Shown here in pieces: positions 52,593 through 61,839 of a stretch of 64,000 nucleotides of DNA. Source of the stretch: an uncultured Clostridia bacterium (GTDB lineage: Bacteria > Bacillota > Clostridia > Christensenellales > UBA1242). The notes below the pieces were generated by a model that saw only the letters and a program-made list of their open reading frames with translations, was not told the origin of the DNA and did not search any database. The stretch covers positions 1 to 64,000 of the forward strand of contig CALVNZ010000003.1 in NCBI GenBank assembly GCA_944350115.1, read 5' to 3'. Every line of letters starts with the position of its first letter. The first letter of the stretch is position 1. A program made the position numbers and the translations under genes.

Positions 52593-53687
52593 ATGGAAAA
52601 GTTAGTTGTTTTTTATGGCGGAAAAAGTGTTGAACATGACATTTCAATCATAACGGGTTTGCAAGTCATGAGCGTAATTAAAAATGAGTATGAATTGTTG
52701 CCAATTTATATTGATCATGCTGGCTTGTGGTGGACAGCAGAAAATTATGACGACCCGAATATTTATGCAGATTTTTTGGCGTTAGCGAAAAAACCAAAAC
52801 AAGTGAGCATTGAGTTTGGCTTAGGTTGTGTTTATGTTTTTAAAAAATTTAAAAAATCATATTTTAAACCAGCTGCGGCGCTCATTTGTTTGCATGGAGC
52901 AAATGGTGAAGACGGGGCTATAGCCGGAGTTATGCAAATGGCAAATATTCCATATTCTTGCCCGAATTTGGAAAGCAGTGCAATTTGTTATGATAAAGAG
53001 TTAACAAAAATTGTTCTTAAAGATTTTGACATCCCGGTTGTAAGCTCAATAACAAAAAACATAGATCAAATAAACAAAAAAGAAATAATAAAGAAAATAG
53101 GATTTCCGATGATTGTAAAACCAGCAAGACTTGGAAGTAGCGTTGGAATCGTCGTATGCAAAGATGAGCATGAGTTGGAACAAGCCATTGAATGTGCAAA
53201 ATTATATGATTTTAAATTGATTTTTGAACATTTTATTGAAAATAGTCGCGAGTTTAACTGCGCTTTTTGTTTAAATGAAAATATGGTCATATCTTCAAAT
53301 GTTTATGAAGTGGTTGGGCAAAAATTTTATTCTTTTGATGAAAAATACTTGACCGACAAACCTAAAACACAAAAAGTCACATCAAAAAAACTTGAACAAC
53401 TGATTAAAAAATTGGGAGAAAAAACGGTTTTAGCACTTGAATGTGAAGGAGTGGTTAGAGTCGATTTTTTAATGGAAGGCGAAACGCTTTTTGTAAATGA
53501 AGTAAACACAATTCCAGGTTCGTTGGCGGGATATTTGTTTGGCAATTTAAAAGAAGTTGCAATTGAACTTGTCGAAAACGCAAAAGCAAGATTTTTTAAA
53601 AACGAACAACTCATTTTTAAATATCAATCGGAGGCATTAAGCATTTTTAAAGAAAATTGCTTTTCGAATAAATATGCAAAAAAATGA
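52593..53687 (+). CDS. ddl: D-alanine--D-alanine ligase
   Basis: 364 residues from ATG 52593 (AAAGGAG upstream); an in-frame start inside murF is rejected. ATP-grasp enzyme. VFYGGKSVEHDISIITG at the start, LHGANGEDGAIAGVMQM, KPARLGSSVGI and NEVNTIPGSLAGYLF (Mg and D-Ala site). The product feeds the MurF-like neighbour. Followed by 114 bases holding only a hairpin (TTTTGGCG-TCTT-CGTCAAAA, 53736-53755). Confidence 0.95.
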   Translation: MEKLVVFYGGKSVEHDISIITGLQVMSVIKNEYELLPIYIDHAGLWWTAENYDDPNIYADFLALAKKPKQVSIEFGLGCVYVFKKFKKSYFKPAAALICLHGANGEDGAIAGVMQMANIPYSCPNLESSAICYDKELTKIVLKDFDIPVVSSITKNIDQINKKEIIKKIGFPMIVKPARLGSSVGIVVCKDEHELEQAIECAKLYDFKLIFEHFIENSREFNCAFCLNENMVISSNVYEVVGQKFYSFDEKYLTDKPKTQKVTSKKLEQLIKKLGEKTVLALECEGVVRVDFLMEGETLFVNEVNTIPGSLAGYLFGNLKEVAIELVENAKARFFKNEQLIFKYQSEALSIFKENCFSNKYAKK

Positions 53688-53801
53688 TTAATTATTAAAA
53701 TTTACAAAAAAAATATTTTGTCATATTTTAAGTTGTTTTGGCGTCTTCGTCAAAAAGCAGAGATTTTGAAGTAAGATTGTTTTGCAGGGAGAGAAGTGGT
53801 T

Positions 53802-55265
53802 ATGAATTATGAAAAAATTTTTTCATTGTTAGAAGAAAAAAAATTAAACTACGAAGATGTGTGTGTTGATTTAAACAAGCTTCAAAAAGGGCAAATTTTT
53901 CTGCTTCTTAAAGACGACGATGACTCAGAGCCAAAAATTAGGTTAGCATTAAAAAAAGGTGCAAAATGTGTTTTGGCGTCAAAAAGTTTTGGCGTCGATA
54001 ATTGTTTTGAAATTGAAAAGCCAAGGGCGTTTTGGGCAATAGTAGAAAAGAAAAAGCATCACGATGCTGTTGACAAAATGAAAGTTATTGCTGTCACAGG
54101 GACAAATGGCAAAACCACCACAACTCACATAATCTATCAAGTATTAAAAGAAGCAGGTGAGAAAGTTGCTTTGATTGGAACTTTAGGTGCTTTTTTTGAC
54201 CAAAAACACATTGACACCAATTTAACAACCCCAGATCCTGATTTGCTTCACGAATTATTTGAAGATTTTTATAATGCTGGGGCAAGATATGTCGTTATGG
54301 AAGCGTCAGCACATGCGCTTGAACTTGACAAACTGGCAGGAATCAATTTTGAAGTCGCAGTGCTAACAAATATAACGCAAGATCATCTGGATTTTTTTGG
54401 CGATATGCAACATTATCAAAACGCAAAATTAAAACTATTTCAACCCAATGTTTCGCAAAAAGCTGTGCTTTGTGTTGATAGCGTTGAAGTGAAAAAAATT
54501 TTAAATAATTTAGAAATTCCTTATATCACTTGTGGCTTAAACAGCCCAAGTGATGTGTTTGGTGTGATTGAAAACGAATCAATCGATGGAAGTATTGTTT
54601 TATGCAATGCCAAAGGCGTTCCTTTTTTGTTTCAACTGCCTTTGGTGGGGCGATATAATGTTGAAAATTGTTTAGCAGCGATTGCCGTTTGCAACGAACT
54701 TGGAATTGATAAAAAATGCGTTCAATCCGCTTTAAAGCATATGGGAGAAATTGAAGGCAGGTTTAATGTGGTTAAAGGTGCAGGTAAAACTGTTGTCATT
54801 GATTTTGCACACACTCCTGACGGACTTGAAAAAATTATTCACACAGCCAGGCCTTTTGCAAAAGGGAAAGTGCTTACAGTTTTTGGTTGCGGTGGAAATC
54901 GTGATGCAAAGAAAAGACCAATCATGGGAAAAATCGCTTCAAGTCTGAGCGATGCTGTCGTTTTGACTAGCGACAATCCTAGGTTTGAAGATCCTATGGA
55001 AATTATATCTCAAATCGCCGAAGGTGTTGAAGTGGGGAAAGATGTGCTTGTTGAACCTGACAGAGCAAAAGCAATTAAAATTGCAATCAATCTTGCTGAA
55101 AAAAATGATGTCGTGATTATTGCTGGCAAAGGTGGGGAAAAATATCAAGATATAAACGGAATAAAAGTCCCATATGATGATTTAAGTGTTGTGCAAGAAA
55201 CTTTTTTTGAAATAAAAGAAGCAGAGCATTTGAAAGGAGAGCCAAAAAGTGCCATTAAGTGTTAA
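53802..55265 (+). CDS. murE: UDP-MurNAc-L-Ala-D-Glu--meso-DAP ligase (MurE)
   Basis: 487 residues from ATG 53802 (AGGGAG upstream; GTG 53796 possible). Mur ligase P-loop VTGTNGKTTTTH (about residues 102-113), substrate loop LTTPDPD, and DNPRFEDP, where Arg marks meso-diaminopimelate rather than lysine specificity. Adds the third residue of the stem peptide. It overlaps mraY by 17 bases. Usual length. Confidence 0.95.
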   Translation: MNYEKIFSLLEEKKLNYEDVCVDLNKLQKGQIFLLLKDDDDSEPKIRLALKKGAKCVLASKSFGVDNCFEIEKPRAFWAIVEKKKHHDAVDKMKVIAVTGTNGKTTTTHIIYQVLKEAGEKVALIGTLGAFFDQKHIDTNLTTPDPDLLHELFEDFYNAGARYVVMEASAHALELDKLAGINFEVAVLTNITQDHLDFFGDMQHYQNAKLKLFQPNVSQKAVLCVDSVEVKKILNNLEIPYITCGLNSPSDVFGVIENESIDGSIVLCNAKGVPFLFQLPLVGRYNVENCLAAIAVCNELGIDKKCVQSALKHMGEIEGRFNVVKGAGKTVVIDFAHTPDGLEKIIHTARPFAKGKVLTVFGCGGNRDAKKRPIMGKIASSLSDAVVLTSDNPRFEDPMEIISQIAEGVEVGKDVLVEPDRAKAIKIAINLAEKNDVVIIAGKGGEKYQDINGIKVPYDDLSVVQETFFEIKEAEHLKGEPKSAIKC

Positions 55266-56214
55266 AATCATTTTAATTACAATTATTTCATTCGCAGTTG
55301 GACTAGCCCTTGCTTTTCCTGTCATCAAAATTTGCAAAAAACATAAGCTTGGGCAGACTGTTTTACATTATGTGGAAAAGCATTCATCAAAGTCGGGCAC
55401 GCCAACTATGGGTGGAATTATTTTTATTTTAAGCACCATTTTTGCTTGTGCTTTTTTCTTGTGGGAAGATAGTCTTTTGGCGTGGACAAGCTTACTCGTT
55501 ATGTTCGCATTTGGATTATTAGGGTTTCTTGATGATTTTATCAAAATCCATTTTAGACAAAATGAAGGCTTAAAACCATATCAAAAACTTATTGGTCAAA
55601 CTGCCATTACAATTATGATTTCGTTTTTGATTTATTATCGAATTGGCACTTGTTTGGATTTTTTTGGATTGACAATTGATTTAGGGTGGGGAATTATCCC
55701 ATTTTCGGTTATTGTCTTTTTGGCAACTGTCAACAGTGTCAACTTAACTGACGGGCTTGACGGTTTGGCTGGTGGAGTGAGCCTTGTTTATCTTTTGTTT
55801 TTTGGAACGATAGTTTCGTTAATCGGCTCTTCACAAATGAACATGCTTTCGCTTTCTTCCTTTGCACTTTGCGGAGGATTGATTGCCTTTTTGGCAGTGA
55901 ACACATTCCCCGCAAAAATATTTATGGGTGACACTGGTTCGCTTGCGCTTGGTGGGTTTATTGCTTGTTTAGGTTTGTTTTCTAGCAAAGCTCTTTACAT
56001 TCCAATCATGGGACTTATGTTTGTGCTTTCTGCGCTGAGCGACATCATTCAAGTTTTGCATTACAAACGAACAAAAAAAAGGGTGTTTCTTATGGCACCT
56101 TTACATCATCATTTTGAAAAAAAGGGAGTGCATGAAAACCGAATCGTCACAATATATATAATTGTGACAAGCTTGCTTTGTGCGGGTTGTCTTTGCTTGG
56201 AAATTGTTTTCTAG
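55249..56214 (+). CDS. mraY: Phospho-MurNAc-pentapeptide transferase MraY
   Basis: 321 residues with ten membrane spans. Transfers phospho-MurNAc-pentapeptide to undecaprenyl phosphate (lipid I). Key sequences: GTPTMGGIIF, FLDDFIK, NLTDGLDGLAGG, FMGDTGSLALGG and MAPLHHHFE. The start is GTG 55249 behind AAAGGAGA, within the end of murE. Confidence 0.97.
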   Translation: MPLSVKIILITIISFAVGLALAFPVIKICKKHKLGQTVLHYVEKHSSKSGTPTMGGIIFILSTIFACAFFLWEDSLLAWTSLLVMFAFGLLGFLDDFIKIHFRQNEGLKPYQKLIGQTAITIMISFLIYYRIGTCLDFFGLTIDLGWGIIPFSVIVFLATVNSVNLTDGLDGLAGGVSLVYLLFFGTIVSLIGSSQMNMLSLSSFALCGGLIAFLAVNTFPAKIFMGDTGSLALGGFIACLGLFSSKALYIPIMGLMFVLSALSDIIQVLHYKRTKKRVFLMAPLHHHFEKKGVHENRIVTIYIIVTSLLCAGCLCLEIVF

Positions 56215-56229
56215 TAAAGAAGAGGTTTT

Positions 56230-57522
56230 ATGAAAAAATTAAAAGGGAAAAGGGTGCTTGTTTATGGACTTGGCAGAAGTGGGCAAGCTGCGAGCAAACT
56301 TCTCCATGATTTTGGCGCATGCGTCAGCATTTATGATGATGATAAAAATGAACGCAGTTTGTTTTGTTTTGACGAACAACCGCTTTTACATGCCTATGAT
56401 ATGGTCGTGTTAAGCCCTGGAATAAAAGTGCGCGGAAATGCAGTGATTTCAGGTTTTCAAGCAAGAAAAACTCCAATTGTCAGTGAATTAGATTTGGGCA
56501 GTTCATTTTGCAAAGGCACGCTTATTGCTGTGACGGGGACAAACGGAAAAACTACGGTTTGCAGTTTGCTTGGGAAAATTTTCGAACTTGCAGGAAAGGA
56601 AACATTTGTTTGTGGGAACATTGGTTTGCCAATTAGTAGCATCGCTTTGAAAACGACTAAAAAAAGTTTTATTGTTTGTGAGACATCAAATTTTCAACTT
56701 GAAACATCAAAATCGTTCGCGCCAAAGGTTGCTTGTATCTTAAATTTGGAAGAAGACCATTTAGATAGGCATGGCAGTTTTGACGAATATTTGCGTGTTA
56801 AAAACTTAATTTTTCAAAATTATAAATCTTCTCAAACTGGCGTTGTAAATTTAGACGATAAAAATGTTATGAACTTAAAATTGCCCAAAAAATTGCTGTT
56901 TTTTTCATTAAATCAGTTAAAAAAAGGCGTTTTTTTTAAAAACGGTTGCATTTATTATGGGAAAACACGAATTATTTCAATTGATCAAATTCCGCTTATA
57001 GGTTTAAAAAATTATCAAAATGTTATGGCCACTGTGGCTATTGCGATTTATTTTAAGATTAAGCCGAGAGTTATTCGCGAAGCAATTTCGTCTTTTATGC
57101 CGGCACCACATAGGCTAAATTATTTAGGAGAAAAAAATGGAGTCAAATTTGTAAACGACTCAAAGGCGACAAATATTGCTTGTGTCAAAATGGCAATTGA
57201 AAGTTTGAATTCAAAAAATCTTATTTTGCTTTTAGGTGGGCAAAACAAGGACCTTAATTTTGAAAAATTGTTTATGGAAAAACCTTTAATAAAAAAATGT
57301 CTTTGCTTTGGTGAAGCAGGGAAAGAGATTGCAAGCGTTGCAGTTAGGTTTGGCTATGATGCCGAAAGTTTTGAAACAATGGAAGAAGCAACGCGTAGAT
57401 CCAAACAATTTGCCAAGCCTGGAGATTTGGTTTTGTTGTCGCCAGGTTGTGCGAGTTTTGATGAATTTGCTTCTTATGCAGTAAGAGGACAAATTTTTAT
57501 GGAGATTGTGAGTGAAGGTTAG
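56230..57522 (+). CDS. murD: UDP-MurNAc-L-alanine--D-glutamate ligase (MurD)
   Basis: 430 residues. Adds D-Glu to UDP-MurNAc-L-Ala. N-terminal Rossmann domain (RVLVYGLGRSGQAASKLL), ATP site VTGTNGKTTVCSLLG (about residues 101-115), NLEEDHLDRHGSF, PHRLNYL and a C-terminal VNDSKATN and LLLGGQNKDLNF. The end overlaps ftsW by 11 bases. Confidence 0.96.
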   Translation: MKKLKGKRVLVYGLGRSGQAASKLLHDFGACVSIYDDDKNERSLFCFDEQPLLHAYDMVVLSPGIKVRGNAVISGFQARKTPIVSELDLGSSFCKGTLIAVTGTNGKTTVCSLLGKIFELAGKETFVCGNIGLPISSIALKTTKKSFIVCETSNFQLETSKSFAPKVACILNLEEDHLDRHGSFDEYLRVKNLIFQNYKSSQTGVVNLDDKNVMNLKLPKKLLFFSLNQLKKGVFFKNGCIYYGKTRIISIDQIPLIGLKNYQNVMATVAIAIYFKIKPRVIREAISSFMPAPHRLNYLGEKNGVKFVNDSKATNIACVKMAIESLNSKNLILLLGGQNKDLNFEKLFMEKPLIKKCLCFGEAGKEIASVAVRFGYDAESFETMEEATRRSKQFAKPGDLVLLSPGCASFDEFASYAVRGQIFMEIVSEG

Positions 57523-58618
57523 ATCAAATTATTTGTTTGTTTTTTTAATAGTTTTGGGGCTGACAATTTTTGGTTGCATTATGGTTTATTCTGCCAGCTC
57601 TTATTCTGCGCAATATCATTATGGCAACCAATATTTTTTCTTATACAAACAAATTTTTGGCGTTGTGATAGGCATTGCACTTATGCTCATATTATCATTT
57701 GTTGACTATCACAAACTTAAAAAGTTTAAATGGGCGCTTGTCATAATTTCTGCTGTTTTACTCGCGCTGGTTTTTGTTCCAGGAATAGGAACAGAAAGTT
57801 ATGGGGCTAAACGCTGGATTTCACTGTTGGGTTTTTCTTTGCAACCGTCTGAAATTGCAAAGTTTGCTCTTGTCGTTTTTTGTGCTGCTTATTTGTCAGA
57901 CAATCATGACAAAATAAAAACCTTAAAAGGTCTTTTGCCAGTTCTTGGTGTGGCAGGGCTTTTGTGTTTGCTTGTAATTTTAGAGCCAAGCATGTCAGTG
58001 ACAATGTGTTTGGCCTTTACCACACTTTTTATGTTGATTATTGGGGGCATTACAAAAAAGCATACCATTTTGTTTTCTATTCCCGCAGCTGCAACAGTGC
58101 CGGTTTTAATAATTTTAGAGCCTTATAGATTGAAAAGATTGTTTGCCTTTATCAATCCTTGGGCTTCGCCACAAGGAGAGGGGTTTCAACTTATTCAATC
58201 TTTGTATGGTTTAGGATCAGGGGGGTGGTTTGGCGTTGGACTTTTTAATTCCAGACAAAAATATTTATTTCTCCCTTTTGCAGAATCAGACTTTATTTTT
58301 TCTGTGATAGGGGAAGAGTTAGGTTTAGTGGGTTGCATTTTGTTAATAGCAGTTTTTGCGCTTTTGATTTGGCTCTTGATAAAAATAGCATTGAACGCAC
58401 CTGATAGGTTTGGGGCGTTGCTTGTTGCGGGGATTGCGTTTGTGATTGGCATTCAAACAATTTTAAATATTGCTGTTGTCACAGGCTCAATTCCGCCAAC
58501 AGGCTTGCCACTTCCATTTATTTCAAGTGGTGGAACATCTGTTATGATGTTTATGGCCGGAATTGGTATTTGTTTAAATGTCGCAAGACAAAGTAAAATG
58601 AATTTAAAAACCTTGTAA
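57512..58618 (+). CDS. ftsW: Cell-division glycosyltransferase FtsW (SEDS family)
   Basis: 368 residues, about ten membrane spans. SEDS peptidoglycan polymerase. Landmarks: MVYSASSYSAQYHYG in loop 1, GAKRWISLLGFSLQPSEIAK, NPWASPQGEGFQLIQSLYG-type region and the end GSIPPTGLPLPFISSGGTS. The start is GTG 57512 with GGAG seven bases before. By position FtsW; SpoVE/RodA are the alternatives in the family. In many genomes murG follows; here it does not. Confidence 0.94.
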   Translation: MKVRSNYLFVFLIVLGLTIFGCIMVYSASSYSAQYHYGNQYFFLYKQIFGVVIGIALMLILSFVDYHKLKKFKWALVIISAVLLALVFVPGIGTESYGAKRWISLLGFSLQPSEIAKFALVVFCAAYLSDNHDKIKTLKGLLPVLGVAGLLCLLVILEPSMSVTMCLAFTTLFMLIIGGITKKHTILFSIPAAATVPVLIILEPYRLKRLFAFINPWASPQGEGFQLIQSLYGLGSGGWFGVGLFNSRQKYLFLPFAESDFIFSVIGEELGLVGCILLIAVFALLIWLLIKIALNAPDRFGALLVAGIAFVIGIQTILNIAVVTGSIPPTGLPLPFISSGGTSVMMFMAGIGICLNVARQSKMNLKTL

Positions 58619-58657
58619 TTTCTTGACTATTTTTTTTAATTGTGCGAACATAAAAGC

Positions 58658-59107
58658 ATGGGAAAAGATATCAAAATAAGATTTACATTAAAAGAAGATT
58701 TAAAACAGTTGCCTTGGTTATATAGGCAATATCACAACGGAGACACCAAAGTGGAAACTAATTTTGATGGCATGGTGGCTGAATTTGAACGCCTTATTTC
58801 AAATCCAGACTATAAGTTTGTGTCCGCAATGAAAAATGATCAATTAGTGGGCTTCTGTTCAATTGTCGTCAATCACGACATTGTTGAGCAACAAAAACCA
58901 ATCATTATGATATGGAATTTGAGAATACACCCTGAATTTCGCAGAGAAAAAATAGGAACGAATATTATTAGTTTTATAGAAAAATTTGGGAAATCAATTA
59001 ATGCAGATTTGGTTTTTTTAACTTGTGATATTGACAATGAATCTGGACAAAAATTTTATAAAAAACTTGGTTATGATTGCGATTTTACATTTTACAAATA
59101 CTTGTAA
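58658..59107 (+). CDS. GNAT-family N-acetyltransferase
   Basis: 149 residues. The acetyl-CoA-binding core is IWNLRIHPEFRREKIGTNII (about residues 87-106), then the second motif DIDNESGQKFYKKLGYDCDF. Substrate unknown. ATG 58658 has no ribosome-binding site; TTGACT (58623-58628) with a weak -10 at 58646-58651 would place the start on the ATG. First gene of the accessory island between ftsW and murA. Confidence 0.82.
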   Translation: MGKDIKIRFTLKEDLKQLPWLYRQYHNGDTKVETNFDGMVAEFERLISNPDYKFVSAMKNDQLVGFCSIVVNHDIVEQQKPIIMIWNLRIHPEFRREKIGTNIISFIEKFGKSINADLVFLTCDIDNESGQKFYKKLGYDCDFTFYKYL

Positions 59108-59136
59108 ATTAAAATGATTGTATTAACCAATTTTTT

Positions 59137-59165
59137 TTGGCTAATTGTTAAAAAAGTGCTATATT
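59137..59165 (+). promoter_or_regulatory. Promoter of the N-formylglutamate amidohydrolase-like gene (leaderless)
   Basis: TTGGCT (59137-59142), 17 bases, TATATT (59160-59165). The start seven bases on is 59172, the A of the ATG. Confidence 0.5.
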
Positions 59166-59171
59166 ATTTTC

Positions 59172-59809
59172 ATGAGCAGTTTTTATCAAATTCATGAATA
59201 TAGAAAAAACTTTTTAATTGGAAATGCAAACAATGACCATGTCTTTTTAGAAGGCAAAAATTCTATTGTGCTTTCTGCACCACATGGAGTTTCACAAGTT
59301 AGGCTAGGTAAATATAAATGTTCCGAAATTGGAAGCTTGGCTACTGCCATATATTTAAAAAGCAACACAAATTGCAATCTTATCGCAAAAACTAAAAACA
59401 ATTTCGATGATGCAAATTTTGACGAAAATTGTGAGTATAGAAAACATTTAGAAAAAATGGTTAAATAAAAAAAATTAAATATGTGATTGATATTCATGGA
59501 TTGGCGGAGAAAAGGAATTGGGATGTTAATTTAGGAACTCATCTCGGCAAAAACATTTCAAATGATCAAGCGCTTTTTAGTTTACTTTATCAAAGATTGA
59601 TAAATGCGGGTTTTAATGTGACCATTGACCAACCTTTTATGGGTGCAATTCATACTATTTCAGGTTCATTAAAAAAGAAGTATCCAGAAATTTGGACACT
59701 TCAAATCGAAATAAATTGTGGAATCACAAATAAAAAAGTAAATTTTGATAAATTTGAGAAATTGTTGAAGGTTCTTAAAAATTGGTTAAATTCGATTGAA
59801 AATTTTTAA
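59172..59809 (+). pseudogene. N-formylglutamate amidohydrolase-like gene, frameshifted
   Basis: Two adjoining frames together make one protein of about 210 residues: the first (59172-59468) has VLSAPHGVSQVR, the second (reading from about 59465 in another frame) has VIDIHGLAEKRN and TLQIEINCGI. These are the metal-site and C-terminal motifs of the N-formylglutamate amidohydrolase family (PF05013 type). The first frame stops at TAA 59466-59468, just before an eight-A run; one inserted base there restores an open frame (V-K-I-K-K-I-K-Y-V-I-D). It is thus a recent single-base deletion, or a sequencing error in the A run. The gene would be leaderless. Confidence 0.75.
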
Positions 59810-59830
59810 ATAAACAAATTAAAAATTAAA

Positions 59831-60469
59831 TTAATATTCTTTACCAAATGGTTTTTCTTCATGTGAATAAGCTGTCTCTGAAATATACTCACAATAATCT
59901 AAAAAATTGTTTGTTTTGGCTTCAATATTTGATGGTTCGTCAGGAAAAATTTTTTCTTCTGAGATGCTTTTTACATATTCTTCCTTTGCATCTAGAAGAT
60001 GCGCAGTGGCACAATAAAGGTTATCTTTGTCTTGAATATGAATGTTTATAAATTTTTCTTGGTTTGAATTTAACTTTTCACTTTGAGTTTTTAGTTTTTT
60101 TGCATCAACAAAATTCATCCCAGCGAATGTTAATCCTGGGAGAAAAGCAGAAATTGTTCCAACAGAAATTGCCACATCTGAAAAATTTGTTAAACCCAAA
60201 GCTGTTCCTATCGCAGTTGCAGCGACGGTGGCACTTGCAAGAAAAAACAATCCTCTATATTTCTTAGTCTTTGAAAAATCGTCTATAACAATTCTTGCTT
60301 TTAAAAGAGCCGCCCTTTTTATAACTTCATTGCGTGTTTCTTCTGGAACATCTGCTCCAAGTTGCTCGGCAAAATTTAAAAGTGCTATTTGTGAGGACAC
60401 TTCATCAATTTCTTTATCGAGTTTAGTTCGAGGTTTTATTATTTGTAATAAATTTTTAATCTTTTTCAT
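59831..60469 (-). CDS. Membrane protein of unknown function
   Basis: 212 residues from ATG 60469; the longer reading starts upstream of the -10. A helical, charged N-terminus (residues 1-70), two hydrophobic spans (about 73-93 and 99-120, FFLASATVAATAIGTALGL and VGTISAFLPGLTFAGMNFV), then a coiled helical part and an acidic tail ending EEKPFGKEY. No family recognised. Leaderless by promoter position. Divergent from murA, sharing the upstream region. It has no coupling with the mur genes and looks like an inserted accessory gene. Confidence 0.7.
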   Translation of the reverse strand: MKKIKNLLQIIKPRTKLDKEIDEVSSQIALLNFAEQLGADVPEETRNEVIKRAALLKARIVIDDFSKTKKYRGLFFLASATVAATAIGTALGLTNFSDVAISVGTISAFLPGLTFAGMNFVDAKKLKTQSEKLNSNQEKFINIHIQDKDNLYCATAHLLDAKEEYVKSISEEKIFPDEPSNIEAKTNNFLDYCEYISETAYSHEEKPFGKEY

Positions 60470-60476
60470 GTGTGTT

Positions 60477-60505
60477 ATTATATCGTAAATCAGCCCATTT
60501 GTCAA
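60477..60505 (-). promoter_or_regulatory. Consensus promoter of the 59831-60469 gene (leaderless)
   Basis: Minus strand TTGACA (60505-60500), 17 bases, TATAAT (60482-60477): perfect sigma-A consensus. The predicted start at 60470 or 60469 coincides with the ATG at 60469. Confidence 0.8.
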
Positions 60506-60514
60506 TACTCATTT

Positions 60515-60544
60515 TTCACAACAAACGATGTTTTGTCATACAAT
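60515..60544 (+). promoter_or_regulatory. Promoter of murA-ftsQ
   Basis: TTCACA (60515-60520), 18 bases, TACAAT (60539-60544), back-to-back with the divergent promoter at 60477-60505. Confidence 0.5.
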
Positions 60545-60582
60545 AAATTGTGATAAACAGCGGATATTCAAAAGAGGAAAAA

Positions 60583-61839
60583 ATGAGTAAGTTTTTAATT
60601 AATGGTGGCAAAAAACTTTTTGGTGATTTGCAAATTACTGCTGCCAAAAATGCATATTTGCCTATATTAGCTGCATGTGTGCTTTGTGAAGACAAAATCA
60701 CTTTACATAACTATCCATATTATTCTGACACAGAAAGCATGTGCAAGATTTTAAGTTCGCTTGGAGCGTTGATTAGTTGTGAAAATGGCGATTTAACAGT
60801 TGATGCGTCTTCGCTTTTTTCATGGGGAATAAAAAGTGAACTTGCTTCACAAGTCAGATCTTCTATTTTTATGTTAGGGGCGCTTCTCGGACGATTTAAA
60901 AAAGCAAGAGTCGCTTATCCTGGTGGCTGTGAAATTGGTGCAAGGCCGATAGATATTCACTTGGCTGGATTTAGAAAACTTGGAGTTGTTGTTGAAGAAA
61001 AACATGGTTTTATTCAATGTGATGCGTCTAATATGCATTCAGGAAAAATTTTGCTTGAATTTCCAAGTGTTGGAGCGACAGAAAGTTTGATGATGGCAAG
61101 CGTTTTAACTAATGGTGTGACGCATATTTTGAATGCGGCGAAAGAGCCAGAAATTGTTGATCTTCAAAACTTTTTAGTAAAAATGGGAGCTAAAATTTGG
61201 GGCGCGGGAACAGGAGAGATCATTGTTGAAGGTGTCAAAAAGCTGAAAGGATGTGACTATGACCCTATTAAAGATAGAATAATTGCAGGCACTTATTTAA
61301 TTGCAACTGCAATGTGTGGCGGTGATGTTACATTGTATGGTGTAAAACCTGACCATTTAGGTGCTTTGATCGACAAACTAGACAAAACCGCTTGCAACAT
61401 TGAAGCTAAAAGTGATAAAATTAGAGTGAAAGCAAGCGGAAAGCCCATTGCTTTGGGAAAAATTGAAACTTCTGTTTATCCTGGCTTGCCAACTGATTTG
61501 CAAGCTCAAATCTTGGCGCTGTCAACCATAAGTGAAGGAAGCAGTATGATCTGCGAAAATGTTTTTGAATCACGTTTCAAGCATGTGCCTGAACTGGTGA
61601 AAATGGGTGCAGATGTGCATGTGAAAGATCGTGTTGCATTTGTTCGAGGGGTTAAAAAACTTTACGGAGCTTCTGTCACTGGCATGGAACTTAGGGGAAC
61701 GGCATCACTAATTTTGGCAGGTTTGGTTGCAGAAGGTTACACGACTGTGTCAGGGGCAAAACATATTGATAGGGGTTATGCTTCGATTGAAAAAGAATTA
61801 TCGTTGATTGGTGCAGATATAAAAAGGGTGGAAGATTGA
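60583..61839 (+). CDS. murA: UDP-N-acetylglucosamine 1-carboxyvinyltransferase (MurA)
   Basis: 418 residues from ATG 60583 (AGAGGAAAA upstream). First committed step of peptidoglycan synthesis. Catalytic Lys22-Asn23 ([10 protein letters not shown]), Cys116 in [16 protein letters not shown] (the fosfomycin-reactive Cys), and TDLQAQ near the end of domain 2. Gram-positives often have two MurA copies; only one is in the window. Overlaps ftsQ by four bases. Confidence 0.96.
   Translation: MSKFLINGGKKLFGDLQITAAKNAYLPILAACVLCEDKITLHNYPYYSDTESMCKILSSLGALISCENGDLTVDASSLFSWGIKSELASQVRSSIFMLGALLGRFKKARVAYPGGCEIGARPIDIHLAGFRKLGVVVEEKHGFIQCDASNMHSGKILLEFPSVGATESLMMASVLTNGVTHILNAAKEPEIVDLQNFLVKMGAKIWGAGTGEIIVEGVKKLKGCDYDPIKDRIIAGTYLIATAMCGGDVTLYGVKPDHLGALIDKLDKTACNIEAKSDKIRVKASGKPIALGKIETSVYPGLPTDLQAQILALSTISEGSSMICENVFESRFKHVPELVKMGADVHVKDRVAFVRGVKKLYGASVTGMELRGTASLILAGLVAEGYTTVSGAKHIDRGYASIEKELSLIGADIKRVED

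Noticed and set aside
59460-59480. Programmed -1 frameshift in the amidohydrolase-like gene
   Set aside because: The bases before the stop (GGTTAAATAA) do not form an X-XXY-YYZ slippery heptamer and the A run lies after the stop codon's T, so a plain indel is simpler.
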